Below, one piece after another: positions 5,762 to 14,311 of a stretch of 18,756 nucleotides of DNA. Below the pieces are notes generated by a model, which saw only the letters and a program-made list of their open reading frames with translations, had not been told where the DNA came from and ran no database searches. The position numbers and the translations under genes were made by a program. This DNA comes from an uncultured Persicitalea sp. GTDB taxonomy: Bacteria > Bacteroidota > Bacteroidia > Cytophagales > Spirosomataceae. The first letter of the stretch is position 1, and every line of letters starts with the position of its first letter. Where the stretch lies: positions 1 to 18,756 of the forward strand of contig CATMVR010000017.1 in NCBI GenBank assembly GCA_950075905.1. Reading direction: 5' to 3'.

Positions 5762-8566
5762 TTATTTCTTTGGCGCTCCGCCCATGGTAGCGGGTTCTGT
5801 TTTGGAAGCGGGATTGTCTTTTTTGGCTTTCTCAAAATCTCCGGCTTTGATGTAGGTTATCTTGGCTGGATCAATGTATTTGGCCGCGGCGGCTTTCACC
5901 TGCTCAGGCGTCAGAGATTCAATTTTCTTTTCCAGTTCTGCCTCCCACTGCATCGAGCGGTCCAGGTACAAATTGTTGGCCAAAAGACCTGACAGCTGAG
6001 CATCCTGAGCCCGGCTCACCTGACGGGATTGTAAGTAGCCCGACTTAGCCGCTTTCAATTCTTCGGCGGTAAATCCTTCTTTTATCACTTTATCAATCTC
6101 TTCCTTAAAGGCCTGTTCGAGTTTTTCCACATTCTGGGGTGCGTAAATGGCATAAGCCAGGAAGGTACCGTTTTTATCCAGCGAGCTGGCACTGAACTGC
6201 GAACCTACCCCGTAGCTAAGGCCCTCTTTCTGACGGATACGGGTAGCCAGGCGAGAGTTCAGGAAGCCACCACCAAGCATATAATTGGCCATTAAAAGCG
6301 CAGGATATTCAGGATCGGAATCCTGCAAAGGCATGTTCAAACCAGCCACAAACATGGCATTGGCTTTGTCGGGGGTTTCAAAAGATTTGTTCTGCGCCTT
6401 CACGGGCTGGTAAGGAGAGGCGATACGCTTGAAAGGCTTCTCACTTTTCCAGCTGCCAAACTTATCATCAATGATTTTGCTGATCTGCGACTGATCAAAG
6501 TCACCTACCACAGCAATGGATGCGTTGTTTGCGCCATAAAAAGTTTTGTAAAAATCTTTTACCTGATCCAGAGTCGCAGCTTTGATGTCGGCTACATCTT
6601 CATCAAACGTGGCTACATAGCGAATATCTCCCTTGGGATAAGGAGAAGTTACCCGGCGGTACTCGTTGATGGCGATAGCCTGGGGCTCGCTGCGCTGGGC
6701 TTCGATTTGGGCCAGTTGCTCCTGCTTTAATTTTTCAAATTCATTGGCATCAAAGGCCGGCTCTTTCAGTATCTCGGCCACCAGATTCATTACCGCGGGC
6801 AGGTTATCACGGGTAGTTTCGATGCTGGCCCCGGCCTGATTGGACCCGCCAAAGAAATTTACCCGGGCTTTGAGCTGGTCCAGCTCATCCTTGATCTGCT
6901 GACGGCTCTTGCTTTTGGTACCCTTGTCGAGCATGGAGGCGGTCAGGCTGGCGATAGTTGCCTTGTTCATCAGGCTCTTTTCGTCGCCCAGGCGGAGGGT
7001 CATGCGAGCATTCACCACATTTCCCCGGGTTTGCTTGGGTAAAAGGGCAATTTCAATGGTGTTGGGTTTTTCTACTTTGGTGGTACGGCTTTGAATATTT
7101 TCCGGCGATGGATCAAAGGCCTCTCCCTGCGCCATCACCGCTTCTCCTTTGTAGTTTTTTACCAGGGCATCTACATCGGGAGCCGAAGGAATCTCGGTCC
7201 GGTCAGGGTTGGCCGTAGGTACAAATGTACCGGTAGTTCGGTTTGAGGGCTTGAAGTACTGCTGGGCTACCCGAAACACATCGTCCGGGGTCACTTTACG
7301 GACATTGTCCCGGAACAAATAGGCCAGCCGCCAGTCGCCGGTAGCAATGAACTCACTGATTCCCAGGCCTACCCGCTCTGAGCTACGAAATTGCAGATCC
7401 CAGTTTTTTAGTATAGATGCCTTAGCGCGCTCTACGTCTTCGGCCGAAGGTTTCACCATTCCCGCCGAATCGAGGGTGGCCAGCATAGCCGCCCGTGCCT
7501 CATCCAGTGATTTTTCTTTTAAAACTTCGGCTCCAAAGTACGCAAACCCCGGGTCGTGGAGGGCAAAGCTAAACCCGTACTGGCTCGAAGCCTTTTTGGA
7601 ATCCACCAGGTTTTTGTAGAGTTTTCCGTTAGGCTCGGCTGTTAGTACTTCCACCAGCACATCCATGGCGGGGTAGTCTTCGTGCGAGCCAGGCATGATG
7701 TGGTAGGCACAGGCTACCATCTGCACATCGCCGGTGCGGCGCAGATTCACAAACCGCTCCCCGTCCTGGGTAGGTTCCACGGTATAGCTAACCGGTAGTA
7801 CCCGGGTTGGGCGGGGGATTTTCCCAAAGTACTCATTGATCAATGCCAGCGTTTTGGCCTCGTCAATCTTTCCGGCTACCGTCAACACCGCGTTGTCGGG
7901 CTGGTAGTACTTGCGGTAAAAGGCCTGCAAGTTTTCAATAGGTACATTCTCAATGTCGGAGCGGTTACCAATAGTCGACTTGCCGTAGTTGTGCCATTCG
8001 TAGGCAGCAGACGTTACCCGCTGCAAAAGGACGCGAAATGGGCTGTTCTCGCCCGATTCAAACTCGTTACGTACCACGCTGAACTCGCTTTCGAGGTCTT
8101 TCTTGGCAATGTAGGAGTTTATCATTCGGTCGGCTTCCAGGTCAAGCGCCCATTTTAAATTTTCGTCGGTGGCCGAGAACGTTTCAAAATAGTTGGTCCG
8201 GTCGTACCAGGTGGTTCCATTGGGCCGGGCTCCGTGCTCGGTAAGTTCCTGTGGAATGTTGGGGTGTTTGGGGGTACCCTTAAATACCATGTGTTCCAGC
8301 AGGTGCGCCATGCCGGTTTCCCCGTAGCCCTCGTGGCGCGAGCCTACCAGATAGGTTATGTTTACGGTGGCAGTAGGCTTGGACGGGTCCGGGAAAAGCA
8401 GCACTTTCAGACCGTTGTCCATCTGATATTCGGTGATTCCTTCCACCGAAGTGATTTTTTTCATTCCCTTCGGAATATCCTGCGCAAAAAGCGACGGGGT
8501 CAGCAATAAGCCAACCAGCGCAGCGGCCAGTAGCCGTCGGAGAGATGTGGTTTTAGTTTGTTTCAT
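5762..8566 (-). CDS. M16 (pitrilysin/insulinase) zinc peptidase, two-domain, periplasmic
   Basis: A 934-residue secreted metallopeptidase with a signal peptide (about residues 1-29, ending SLFAQ). The N-terminal M16 half carries the inverted zinc motif HLLEH (His88, Glu91, His92) and a downstream glutamate in VVRNEFE (Glu168), 76 residues after His92, as expected for the third ligand. The C-terminal half (about 500-920) repeats the fold but lacks HxxEH. It keeps the arginine/tyrosine element RIRQKEGLSYGVG used for substrate binding in M16 clamshells. The two halves on one chain match the long bacterial M16 enzymes that degrade peptides in a closed chamber. The end is a short lysine/proline/alanine-rich tail. 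It is a single gene: a hairpin terminator of the upstream DUF2147 gene lies between them and another terminator follows. The natural substrate is unknown. Confidence 0.92.
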   Translation of the reverse strand: MKQTKTTSLRRLLAAALVGLLLTPSLFAQDIPKGMKKITSVEGITEYQMDNGLKVLLFPDPSKPTATVNITYLVGSRHEGYGETGMAHLLEHMVFKGTPKHPNIPQELTEHGARPNGTTWYDRTNYFETFSATDENLKWALDLEADRMINSYIAKKDLESEFSVVRNEFESGENSPFRVLLQRVTSAAYEWHNYGKSTIGNRSDIENVPIENLQAFYRKYYQPDNAVLTVAGKIDEAKTLALINEYFGKIPRPTRVLPVSYTVEPTQDGERFVNLRRTGDVQMVACAYHIMPGSHEDYPAMDVLVEVLTAEPNGKLYKNLVDSKKASSQYGFSFALHDPGFAYFGAEVLKEKSLDEARAAMLATLDSAGMVKPSAEDVERAKASILKNWDLQFRSSERVGLGISEFIATGDWRLAYLFRDNVRKVTPDDVFRVAQQYFKPSNRTTGTFVPTANPDRTEIPSAPDVDALVKNYKGEAVMAQGEAFDPSPENIQSRTTKVEKPNTIEIALLPKQTRGNVVNARMTLRLGDEKSLMNKATIASLTASMLDKGTKSKSRQQIKDELDQLKARVNFFGGSNQAGASIETTRDNLPAVMNLVAEILKEPAFDANEFEKLKQEQLAQIEAQRSEPQAIAINEYRRVTSPYPKGDIRYVATFDEDVADIKAATLDQVKDFYKTFYGANNASIAVVGDFDQSQISKIIDDKFGSWKSEKPFKRIASPYQPVKAQNKSFETPDKANAMFVAGLNMPLQDSDPEYPALLMANYMLGGGFLNSRLATRIRQKEGLSYGVGSQFSASSLDKNGTFLAYAIYAPQNVEKLEQAFKEEIDKVIKEGFTAEELKAAKSGYLQSRQVSRAQDAQLSGLLANNLYLDRSMQWEAELEKKIESLTPEQVKAAAAKYIDPAKITYIKAGDFEKAKKDNPASKTEPATMGGAPKK

Positions 8567-8604
8567 AAAGTTTAAAAGTTGGTTCTGCTATTTGTAATAA
8601 CTCT

Positions 8605-8635
8605 GAAAAATAAGGATACGGTAGTTCATCTTCAA
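8605..8635 (-). promoter_or_regulatory. Possible promoter for the M16 gene
   Basis: On the minus strand TTG (plus 8633-8635), a 20-nt spacer and TATTTTTC (plus 8605-8612) match the Bacteroidota pattern except for the final base of the -7 box. It lies 38 bp before the ATG at 8566. Confidence 0.35.
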
Positions 8636-8664
8636 TACATTCTTGACAAACGGTAAAAAACAGC

Positions 8665-8696
8665 GGTGGGTGACCCCGCCAACGGAATCACCCACC
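8665..8696 (-). terminator. Terminator of the DUF2147 gene
   Basis: GGTGGGTGA (8665-8673) and TCACCCACC (8688-8696) form a 9-bp GC-rich stem with a 14-nt loop, 23 bp beyond the DUF2147 stop. On the minus strand the stem is followed, after GCTG, by a run of T's; A's precede it. Confidence 0.7.
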
Positions 8697-8718
8697 TTTT
8701 TCATACTTTAAAGGGATA

Positions 8719-9192
8719 TTACTTCACCCGTACCCAGGTATCCGTGCGCCCGATGAGCGAAATGCCTATATAGCCGCGCACATCCAGCGTGTTTTTATCG
8801 CGCAGAGTTATCTTGCAGCTGTATTCCTTGCCGTTTTCTGGATCGTATATTTTGCCTTCTTCCCAAACATTGCCACCTTCGTAAGTAAATCCGCGTAGAT
8901 TTACTAAACCGAGCAAGGGTTGTTCTTTCTTTTTGGAATCGGGATTGTTGACATCTGTTTTGGGTTGGTTGGTTTTAGGATCGATCGGCTCTTTCAGCCA
9001 CACAATTTTTCCGTAATACTGATTACCTTGTTTGTAAATTTGTACGTGTCCTTTTTTAGAGCCAGTAAGCCAGGTCCCCAGCATAGCGTCGGGGGTGTTG
9101 GCGGGCACAAAGGCCGATAGCGAAGTAATGCAGGCCGTAAGGGCTACCACAAACAGGACCCGGATGTTACTTTTTTTAATTTTACTAAGCAT
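8719..9192 (-). CDS. DUF2147 domain protein, secreted
   Basis: A 157-residue protein with a signal peptide (about residues 1-31, ending LSAFVPA). The DUF2147 domain fills the rest. It starts AMLGTWLTGSKKGHVQIY, continues with YYGKIVWLKEP, and ends ISLIGRTDTWVRV, the usual conserved blocks. The family is a small periplasmic or outer-membrane-associated beta-rich fold of unknown biochemical role, common in Bacteroidota and Proteobacteria. The ATG at 9192 was used; a TTG at 9222 would overlap the divergent lipoprotein's promoter box and add 10 unlikely residues. It is divergent from the lipoprotein gene across 53 bp and has its own terminator. Confidence 0.85.
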   Translation of the reverse strand: MLSKIKKSNIRVLFVVALTACITSLSAFVPANTPDAMLGTWLTGSKKGHVQIYKQGNQYYGKIVWLKEPIDPKTNQPKTDVNNPDSKKKEQPLLGLVNLRGFTYEGGNVWEEGKIYDPENGKEYSCKITLRDKNTLDVRGYIGISLIGRTDTWVRVK

Positions 9193-9207
9193 TTTTGTAA
9201 ATAAAAT

Positions 9208-9215
9208 TAGTTTTG
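9208..9215 (+). promoter_or_regulatory. -7 box (TAGTTTTG) for the lipoprotein gene
   Basis: TAGTTTTG matches TAnnTTTG exactly, 30 bp before the ATG at 9246. It overlaps the TTG at 9213, which therefore cannot be the translation start if transcription begins here. No clear -33 TTG at the expected distance. Confidence 0.5.
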
Positions 9216-9245
9216 AAACCAAACGAAGAAATCAAACCTTACTAT

Positions 9246-9641
9246 ATGTTTTCTAAAATATTTTCAGGCAAAGTCCTATTTTTATTTTTATTGCTGCTCA
9301 TATCCGCCTGTTTTCGCCCGAATATTCCTATTTCTACCGGCACGGTATACCCTATTGATGTTTTCATGGAAAATCAGCAGCCCGACCGCCCCTACTCCGA
9401 GATTGAGTGGGTTGAAATTAGTCGGGAAGATACCCTAACTGATCGTCAGAAAGCGAATGGCAGAATGCTGTACCGGGGCAACTCGGCCGAGACAAAAGAT
9501 TTGCTAACGGCACAGCTTGTTCTGAAAGCTCAAAAGCTGGGAGCAGATGCCCTCATGAATGTGCAGTATCGCTACTATACCTCAGCAACCAAAGAGGGGT
9601 ATATTCTAAAAGGACTAGCTGTAAGGTACCGGGGCGATTGA
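9246..9641 (+). CDS. Small lipoprotein, function unknown
   Basis: A 131-residue predicted lipoprotein: hydrophobic residues 10-19, then ISAC with Cys22 as the lipidated residue, a good lipobox. The mature part contains the block LTAQLVLKAQKLGADALMNV and then YRYY. The pattern of a helix with Lys/Ala followed by GADA and a beta strand resembles YbjQ or DUF4156-type proteins, but I cannot assign it firmly. The start was placed at 9246 rather than the TTG at 9213 because that TTG sits in the promoter box. The gene converges on the TamB gene with 12 bp between the stops and no visible terminator hairpin. It may share regulation with the divergent DUF2147 gene. Confidence 0.7.
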   Translation: MFSKIFSGKVLFLFLLLLISACFRPNIPISTGTVYPIDVFMENQQPDRPYSEIEWVEISREDTLTDRQKANGRMLYRGNSAETKDLLTAQLVLKAQKLGADALMNVQYRYYTSATKEGYILKGLAVRYRGD

Positions 9642-9653
9642 TGACATGCCGTT

Positions 9654-12600
9654 TCAGAGCTGTTCTTCCAGTTTGGAAGTCAGCTTGCCGGAAGCGGGAG
9701 TTTCATCGGGGGCAACTTCGGTACCAATTGGCAACGTGGCAGGAGGAGTACCTAGCGGTCGGAAGCGGTTGAAACTGTGGGTAAACTGCATGCTGACGCC
9801 TCCGGTAGTCAGGGCGTTATTGAGCAGTAGGGGGTTTTGAATGTTCCGGTTATAGGCTTTCAGGCGTACACTCCCATTCTGCACCATCCAGTATTCAAGG
9901 GTCCATTCGCCGAGCAGGCTGGTGGCGTCAAACTGATTGGGACCGTAGGTAAAACGCCCGTCGCGCGTGATCCGGAAACGGTCATTGAGAAATCGGTACG
10001 AAAAGCGGAGTTGCAGATTGTTGAGTGCATTCTGGTCCAGCGATAGCCCCGTTACACCCACTTCGAGATTCTCGTTGAGGGCCGAAGCCCACTTACTAAT
10101 CTGGTTGGAAACCAGCTCCGAAATGCTGTTACCCAGGAAAGTCTGGCTTTGGTTAGGCTGAGCAAGGAACACTTCCTGGGGACTCAGAAGCTGATTGAAA
10201 AGAATAAGGCTGCTTACCTGCCGGCTCAGCTCCTGCTCATCACTCCGCAGGCGGTTTTCAAACGCTGCTACCGCTGAGCGGTACTCGCCCGAAGACGGGT
10301 ACTCCTTAACTGTAAGGTTGTAGCCAATAGTGGGCGTCATAAGCTGGTCGGTGAGGGCAATAGTCACCTCCACCGGATAGCGCCGCGACAGCAGGTCATT
10401 GGCGTTGGGATTGCCGGCACCAAGCGACAGGCCGGGCAGTACCCCCGACAGCGAGGCCAGCTGCGTGTAGGTAGCCTGTACATCCAGAACAGCCCCGTAG
10501 GGGTCGCCCGACCAGGAGATCCGGCTTCCGGGATTGATGATAAATTTTTTGTTAAGGGCATTCTGAAAGGTAAAAGTGTAGTCACCGCGGTCAATTTCGT
10601 AATTGCCCGTCATGGTAAAATCACCCTTGGTATCTACCTTCATATTCAACAGCCCGCGCCCGTACGCTTTGATGATATCACCGGCCTGACGGTCGAGCTG
10701 AATTTCGCAGTAGGCGTCTGGCGTAATATTGAAGTTAAAGTCCATTTTGATGCCCCCAATGTCAACACTCCGCCCTTCCACGCCTCTGGATTCCAGGCTA
10801 TCCTCTATAATCTTCTGACTCACAAACTGAATATAGTCCTGGGTGGTCACTTCGGTGGCGCCGTCCAGCGGAATATACATCCGGGTACCACGGTTGCTGG
10901 TTACATTGGCCTCGATATTCAGGTTATTGATATTTCCGTAGAGGCTGGCTTTTCCAGTCACATAGGCGGTTCCGTAGAAAAGGTCATTATCGCGGGCGGT
11001 GGTATTCAAAATTTTAAAATTGCGCAAATCGGCGTTGAACCCCAGCGAAAACATCTTAAAGCCATCGTGGTACACCCCGCCCCGGACCGTAGCCGTATTG
11101 CCTTCCTGATCCGTCACCAGCATTTTGTTGACGGCAATTTCGCTTTCACTAAACGTGACCACATCACTGAATGAGAGCACAGATTGCAGGTAATCAAACT
11201 TCAATTTCCCCTGGTCCACTTTCACCTGCCCCCTTAGAAGTGGGTTGTCGATGGTACCTTTTACCGAAACGGTCCCTTTAACTTTACCGCTTACATCCGA
11301 AATCAACCCCTGGCTGAACGGTTCAATAGCTTTTAGCTCGGTATTATTAAAACGGGCTTCCAGATTCAGCGAATTTTCCTTTCGGTCGGGCGTATAAGTT
11401 CCCGCCAGAGAAAACACCCGGCTCATGCTCTGATCCAGGTGGGCATCCAGCCTGAATTGCCGAATAAGCTGATCCCACTCTCCTTTACCAGAAAAATTCC
11501 CCAGCTCGTGGTTGTCGTAGCTCAGGCCTTCGATATTTACATCAGAAAATAGCTCCGTATAGTCAAAAACATCGTGCAGGGACGCAGAACCGTCCATGAC
11601 TCCCCCAAACTTGGTGTCGAGTACGGGATTGAGGGTAGCCAGTTTGAAATTCCTGACCTCAAAATCCAGGTTTCGGCTCGAATCGCCCTCCATGGTACCA
11701 TCCAGTGAAATACGCTGCCGGTCGTTGATGAGGGCCAGGTTACTGAACGTTGTCCGGGGGCCAGAGAGGGAAATCAGGTTAGAGGGATTGACATTCCATA
11801 CTTCGTCCAGCAGCCGCAGGCTGGACCGGGTGAGGTGGAGGGTCAGGCCCGAGGGTAGAAACCGGATGTCCCCGTTCAGGTTGGCTCGGTTGGTACTGTT
11901 GCTCTGGCGCAGTCCACTAGTAAACTGAATCCGGTCCTGGTTCCAGACGGCTTCTACGCTAAGGCGTTCGGTGGGCGCCAGCACGCTTATTTTTTGTTGT
12001 TTGGAAGTAATGAGGGCAGAGGCAAGTACCTCGGCGCTATTCACAAACTTGGAAGTAGTGATATCAAACTCCGAGCCCACAAACTGGTAGGAGCCCACCC
12101 GGACGGTATCAGCCTGAGCGTTCATACTCAAAAAGGCAGTATTCCCCATCCTTAGCTCCCCCTCTACCCGGCTACCCGGCGATAAAAACACCGATGGCAT
12201 CAGAAATTCGAGCAGGTGGGTCATGTCCTTGCCTTCTGCCTCGTAGGTAACTGTGTACAGGCGCGGCTGAGTTTCGAGCGCCTTCTGAGCGTAATATTCC
12301 TTCCGGGCTGTTTCGTCGCCCAGAAAATAGAGTTTATATTCTTTCAGAAGACGGGTAAGGTCGCGGGCGGCTTCGGTTAGAATAAAGTTGCCCTGCGCCC
12401 GGGCTTTCAGGTACTCACTCCTTATTTCAATGGTACGAACATCGTCTTGCTGCAACGATGTAATCATCAGGGTGTCCATCACCAGATTCCGCCTACTAAT
12501 GGGAGTGATCAGGAAGGTATTCAGAAAGGCAGCTCTACCCACGAGTTCATCGATATTATTCCCTTTCATTTGGGCATCGATCTGAGTCGTCAGGATAAAA

Positions 12601-14237
12601 GGCTCATTCGAATAGCCCAGGGCCATCAGGTTTGCCCGTTGCACGATACCCTGAAAATCGAAGGTATTCTGCGGATTTGAAAGGTCGACTTTCCCATCGA
12701 GCACGAACACAAGGTTGGTATCCCGAGAGCTTATGTGGCCATCAAAGTAGGCTTTCTGTAAATTTCCCCGAAGTTGAATGTTCTGGTAGTCGTACCGATT
12801 GAATCCCAGGCGGTTTACGGTGGCATTCAGATCAGCAGAGGCCGTAGATATATCAAATCCCCGACCAATGAGCATCCCAGAAAAATCAAGCTTTTGCAGC
12901 GTTTCGGGCCGGTCAAAAAGCAACCCGATGTCCAGGTTTGCAGTTTTGAGCATTCCTTTATAGGTGGATGTATACCGATCTAAAATGTGGAATACCATAT
13001 CAGTTTCAATGTTCCCGATATCAGTCCTGATGGAGCTTTTAAGATCAAATTCGTCAACAGTACCTTGGAACGATCCATCCATTGCTACCAATCCAAACTT
13101 CTGGAAAGTCTCGTGCAGATCGGTTTCGGGATAGTACTGCACCAGATCTTTGGTGTCTACCCGGCTGTTTTCCAACCGGAAATGCATGGTGGTTTTGCTA
13201 AACTCCGGTAAGCCTTTGAAAGCAAACATTCCCGCCAGCCGGCTATTTTTCCCAAAGCTGAGATTCGTATTGTTTACCCGAAAGTCATGAACGGTTCCGG
13301 CAAAATCACCGGATAGCTTCCAGGTTTCGTTTAGCGTGAGCAGGTACTCGTGAAAAAGCCCCAGGTCGTCGGAGTAAATCCGGCTGTTGTCAAAGTGGGC
13401 CACCATGCTGACTTTCTCGTTGAAATCACCAAAGGCAGAGGGCTTGTCGTAATTGAAGCTCAGGTAGTTGGTCAGGTAAGACTCCCCGATGTAGGCACTC
13501 AGCGCCGCTAGTTCAATTTTCCTGGCGCAGTACATGAAGTCCGTATCGAGGTCGTGGATTTTGAGGGCGGTTTGCCGGTCAATGGCATTCAGATCCTGGG
13601 CCACAAACTGAATGGTATCTCCCAGAACGAGAAAATCTTTGAGCTGGGCGTTGAGATTCCGGAGCTCAAAGTGGTAGTAATCAAACACATTGGGCGACTT
13701 CGTGTAGGGCTCCCTCGGGTCGTCGTAGTGAAAGGTGGCGTCGGTCAGGGTAGCTTTGCCAATGGTGAAAGGAATATTCTGATCGGGGATACTGTTTGTA
13801 GTGTCGCCTGATTGAGTCAGTTCGTTGATCCGCTGGATGAAGAAGTCCATGTTCAGATCGCCGGTGCTGGTCTTCACCAGCCGGACATTGGGGCGGTATA
13901 CCCGTACTTCGTCGAGGTGTATCTCGTGGGAGGAATTGCGGATTATGCTCTCGATATCAAAATTGATGTCCAGGCGCCCCACATCGATCATCGGCTGATT
14001 CTGTGGGTCTTTGACCGAGACGCCTTCCAGAGAAATGACGTCGAACCACCGGATACTAATCCTCTCAATAGCCAGCGGGTAACCCATCGTGGCAGATACT
14101 TTTTTTACTACTTCCCGGGTAGCCCAGGTCTGCACCATTGGAAACTGAAGAGCCACGGTAGCAACTCCCAGCGTGAAGCACACCAGGATCAGAACCATTA
14201 CCAGGCCATTTCCAACTTTTTTCAGAATCTCAATCAT
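9654..14237 (-). CDS. tamB: TamB-like translocation/assembly module protein (DUF490 C-terminus)
   Basis: A 1527-residue protein of the AsmA/TamB superfamily, expected to bridge inner and outer membranes as a long hydrophobic-groove beta structure. Family members serve in outer-membrane protein assembly or phospholipid transport. A single N-terminal membrane helix spans about residues 8-30. It is followed by the AsmA-like start (MGYPLAIERISIRWFDVISLEGVS). The middle is a long run of short beta strands without other domains. The DUF490/TamB domain is in the last 450 residues, with GDYTFTFQNALNKKF, DPYGAVLDVQATYTQL and RYPVEVTIALTDQLMTPTIGYNL. No tamA-like barrel gene is nearby. The ATG at 14237 is divergent from tsaD; the two ATGs are 74 bp apart. 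The name follows family convention; a precise client is not known. Confidence 0.88.
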   Translation of the reverse strand: MIEILKKVGNGLVMVLILVCFTLGVATVALQFPMVQTWATREVVKKVSATMGYPLAIERISIRWFDVISLEGVSVKDPQNQPMIDVGRLDINFDIESIIRNSSHEIHLDEVRVYRPNVRLVKTSTGDLNMDFFIQRINELTQSGDTTNSIPDQNIPFTIGKATLTDATFHYDDPREPYTKSPNVFDYYHFELRNLNAQLKDFLVLGDTIQFVAQDLNAIDRQTALKIHDLDTDFMYCARKIELAALSAYIGESYLTNYLSFNYDKPSAFGDFNEKVSMVAHFDNSRIYSDDLGLFHEYLLTLNETWKLSGDFAGTVHDFRVNNTNLSFGKNSRLAGMFAFKGLPEFSKTTMHFRLENSRVDTKDLVQYYPETDLHETFQKFGLVAMDGSFQGTVDEFDLKSSIRTDIGNIETDMVFHILDRYTSTYKGMLKTANLDIGLLFDRPETLQKLDFSGMLIGRGFDISTASADLNATVNRLGFNRYDYQNIQLRGNLQKAYFDGHISSRDTNLVFVLDGKVDLSNPQNTFDFQGIVQRANLMALGYSNEPFILTTQIDAQMKGNNIDELVGRAAFLNTFLITPISRRNLVMDTLMITSLQQDDVRTIEIRSEYLKARAQGNFILTEAARDLTRLLKEYKLYFLGDETARKEYYAQKALETQPRLYTVTYEAEGKDMTHLLEFLMPSVFLSPGSRVEGELRMGNTAFLSMNAQADTVRVGSYQFVGSEFDITTSKFVNSAEVLASALITSKQQKISVLAPTERLSVEAVWNQDRIQFTSGLRQSNSTNRANLNGDIRFLPSGLTLHLTRSSLRLLDEVWNVNPSNLISLSGPRTTFSNLALINDRQRISLDGTMEGDSSRNLDFEVRNFKLATLNPVLDTKFGGVMDGSASLHDVFDYTELFSDVNIEGLSYDNHELGNFSGKGEWDQLIRQFRLDAHLDQSMSRVFSLAGTYTPDRKENSLNLEARFNNTELKAIEPFSQGLISDVSGKVKGTVSVKGTIDNPLLRGQVKVDQGKLKFDYLQSVLSFSDVVTFSESEIAVNKMLVTDQEGNTATVRGGVYHDGFKMFSLGFNADLRNFKILNTTARDNDLFYGTAYVTGKASLYGNINNLNIEANVTSNRGTRMYIPLDGATEVTTQDYIQFVSQKIIEDSLESRGVEGRSVDIGGIKMDFNFNITPDAYCEIQLDRQAGDIIKAYGRGLLNMKVDTKGDFTMTGNYEIDRGDYTFTFQNALNKKFIINPGSRISWSGDPYGAVLDVQATYTQLASLSGVLPGLSLGAGNPNANDLLSRRYPVEVTIALTDQLMTPTIGYNLTVKEYPSSGEYRSAVAAFENRLRSDEQELSRQVSSLILFNQLLSPQEVFLAQPNQSQTFLGNSISELVSNQISKWASALNENLEVGVTGLSLDQNALNNLQLRFSYRFLNDRFRITRDGRFTYGPNQFDATSLLGEWTLEYWMVQNGSVRLKAYNRNIQNPLLLNNALTTGGVSMQFTHSFNRFRPLGTPPATLPIGTEVAPDETPASGKLTSKLEEQL

Positions 14238-14283
14238 GCGCAGACTCAGGGAACGATCGTAGCCAACCTTGCAGTAATTTACT

Positions 14284-14291
14284 TATTTTTG
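14284..14291 (+). promoter_or_regulatory. -7 box (TATTTTTG) for tsaD
   Basis: TATTTTTG is an exact TAnnTTTG match 20 bp before the ATG at 14312. It includes the GTG at 14291, so that codon is excluded as a start. The -33 element is not obvious. Confidence 0.5.
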
Positions 14292-14311
14292 TGCAAATTT
14301 TAACGATTTGC

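Noticed and set aside
9213..9222. TTG starts for both the lipoprotein (9213) and DUF2147 (9222) genes
   Set aside because: They would make the two divergent genes overlap and fall in the -7 box; internal ATGs open directly on signal sequences.
13812..14303. 163-codon plus-strand open frame opposite tamB
   Set aside because: It lies entirely antisense to the strongly supported N-terminal region of the TamB-like gene and has no family features.
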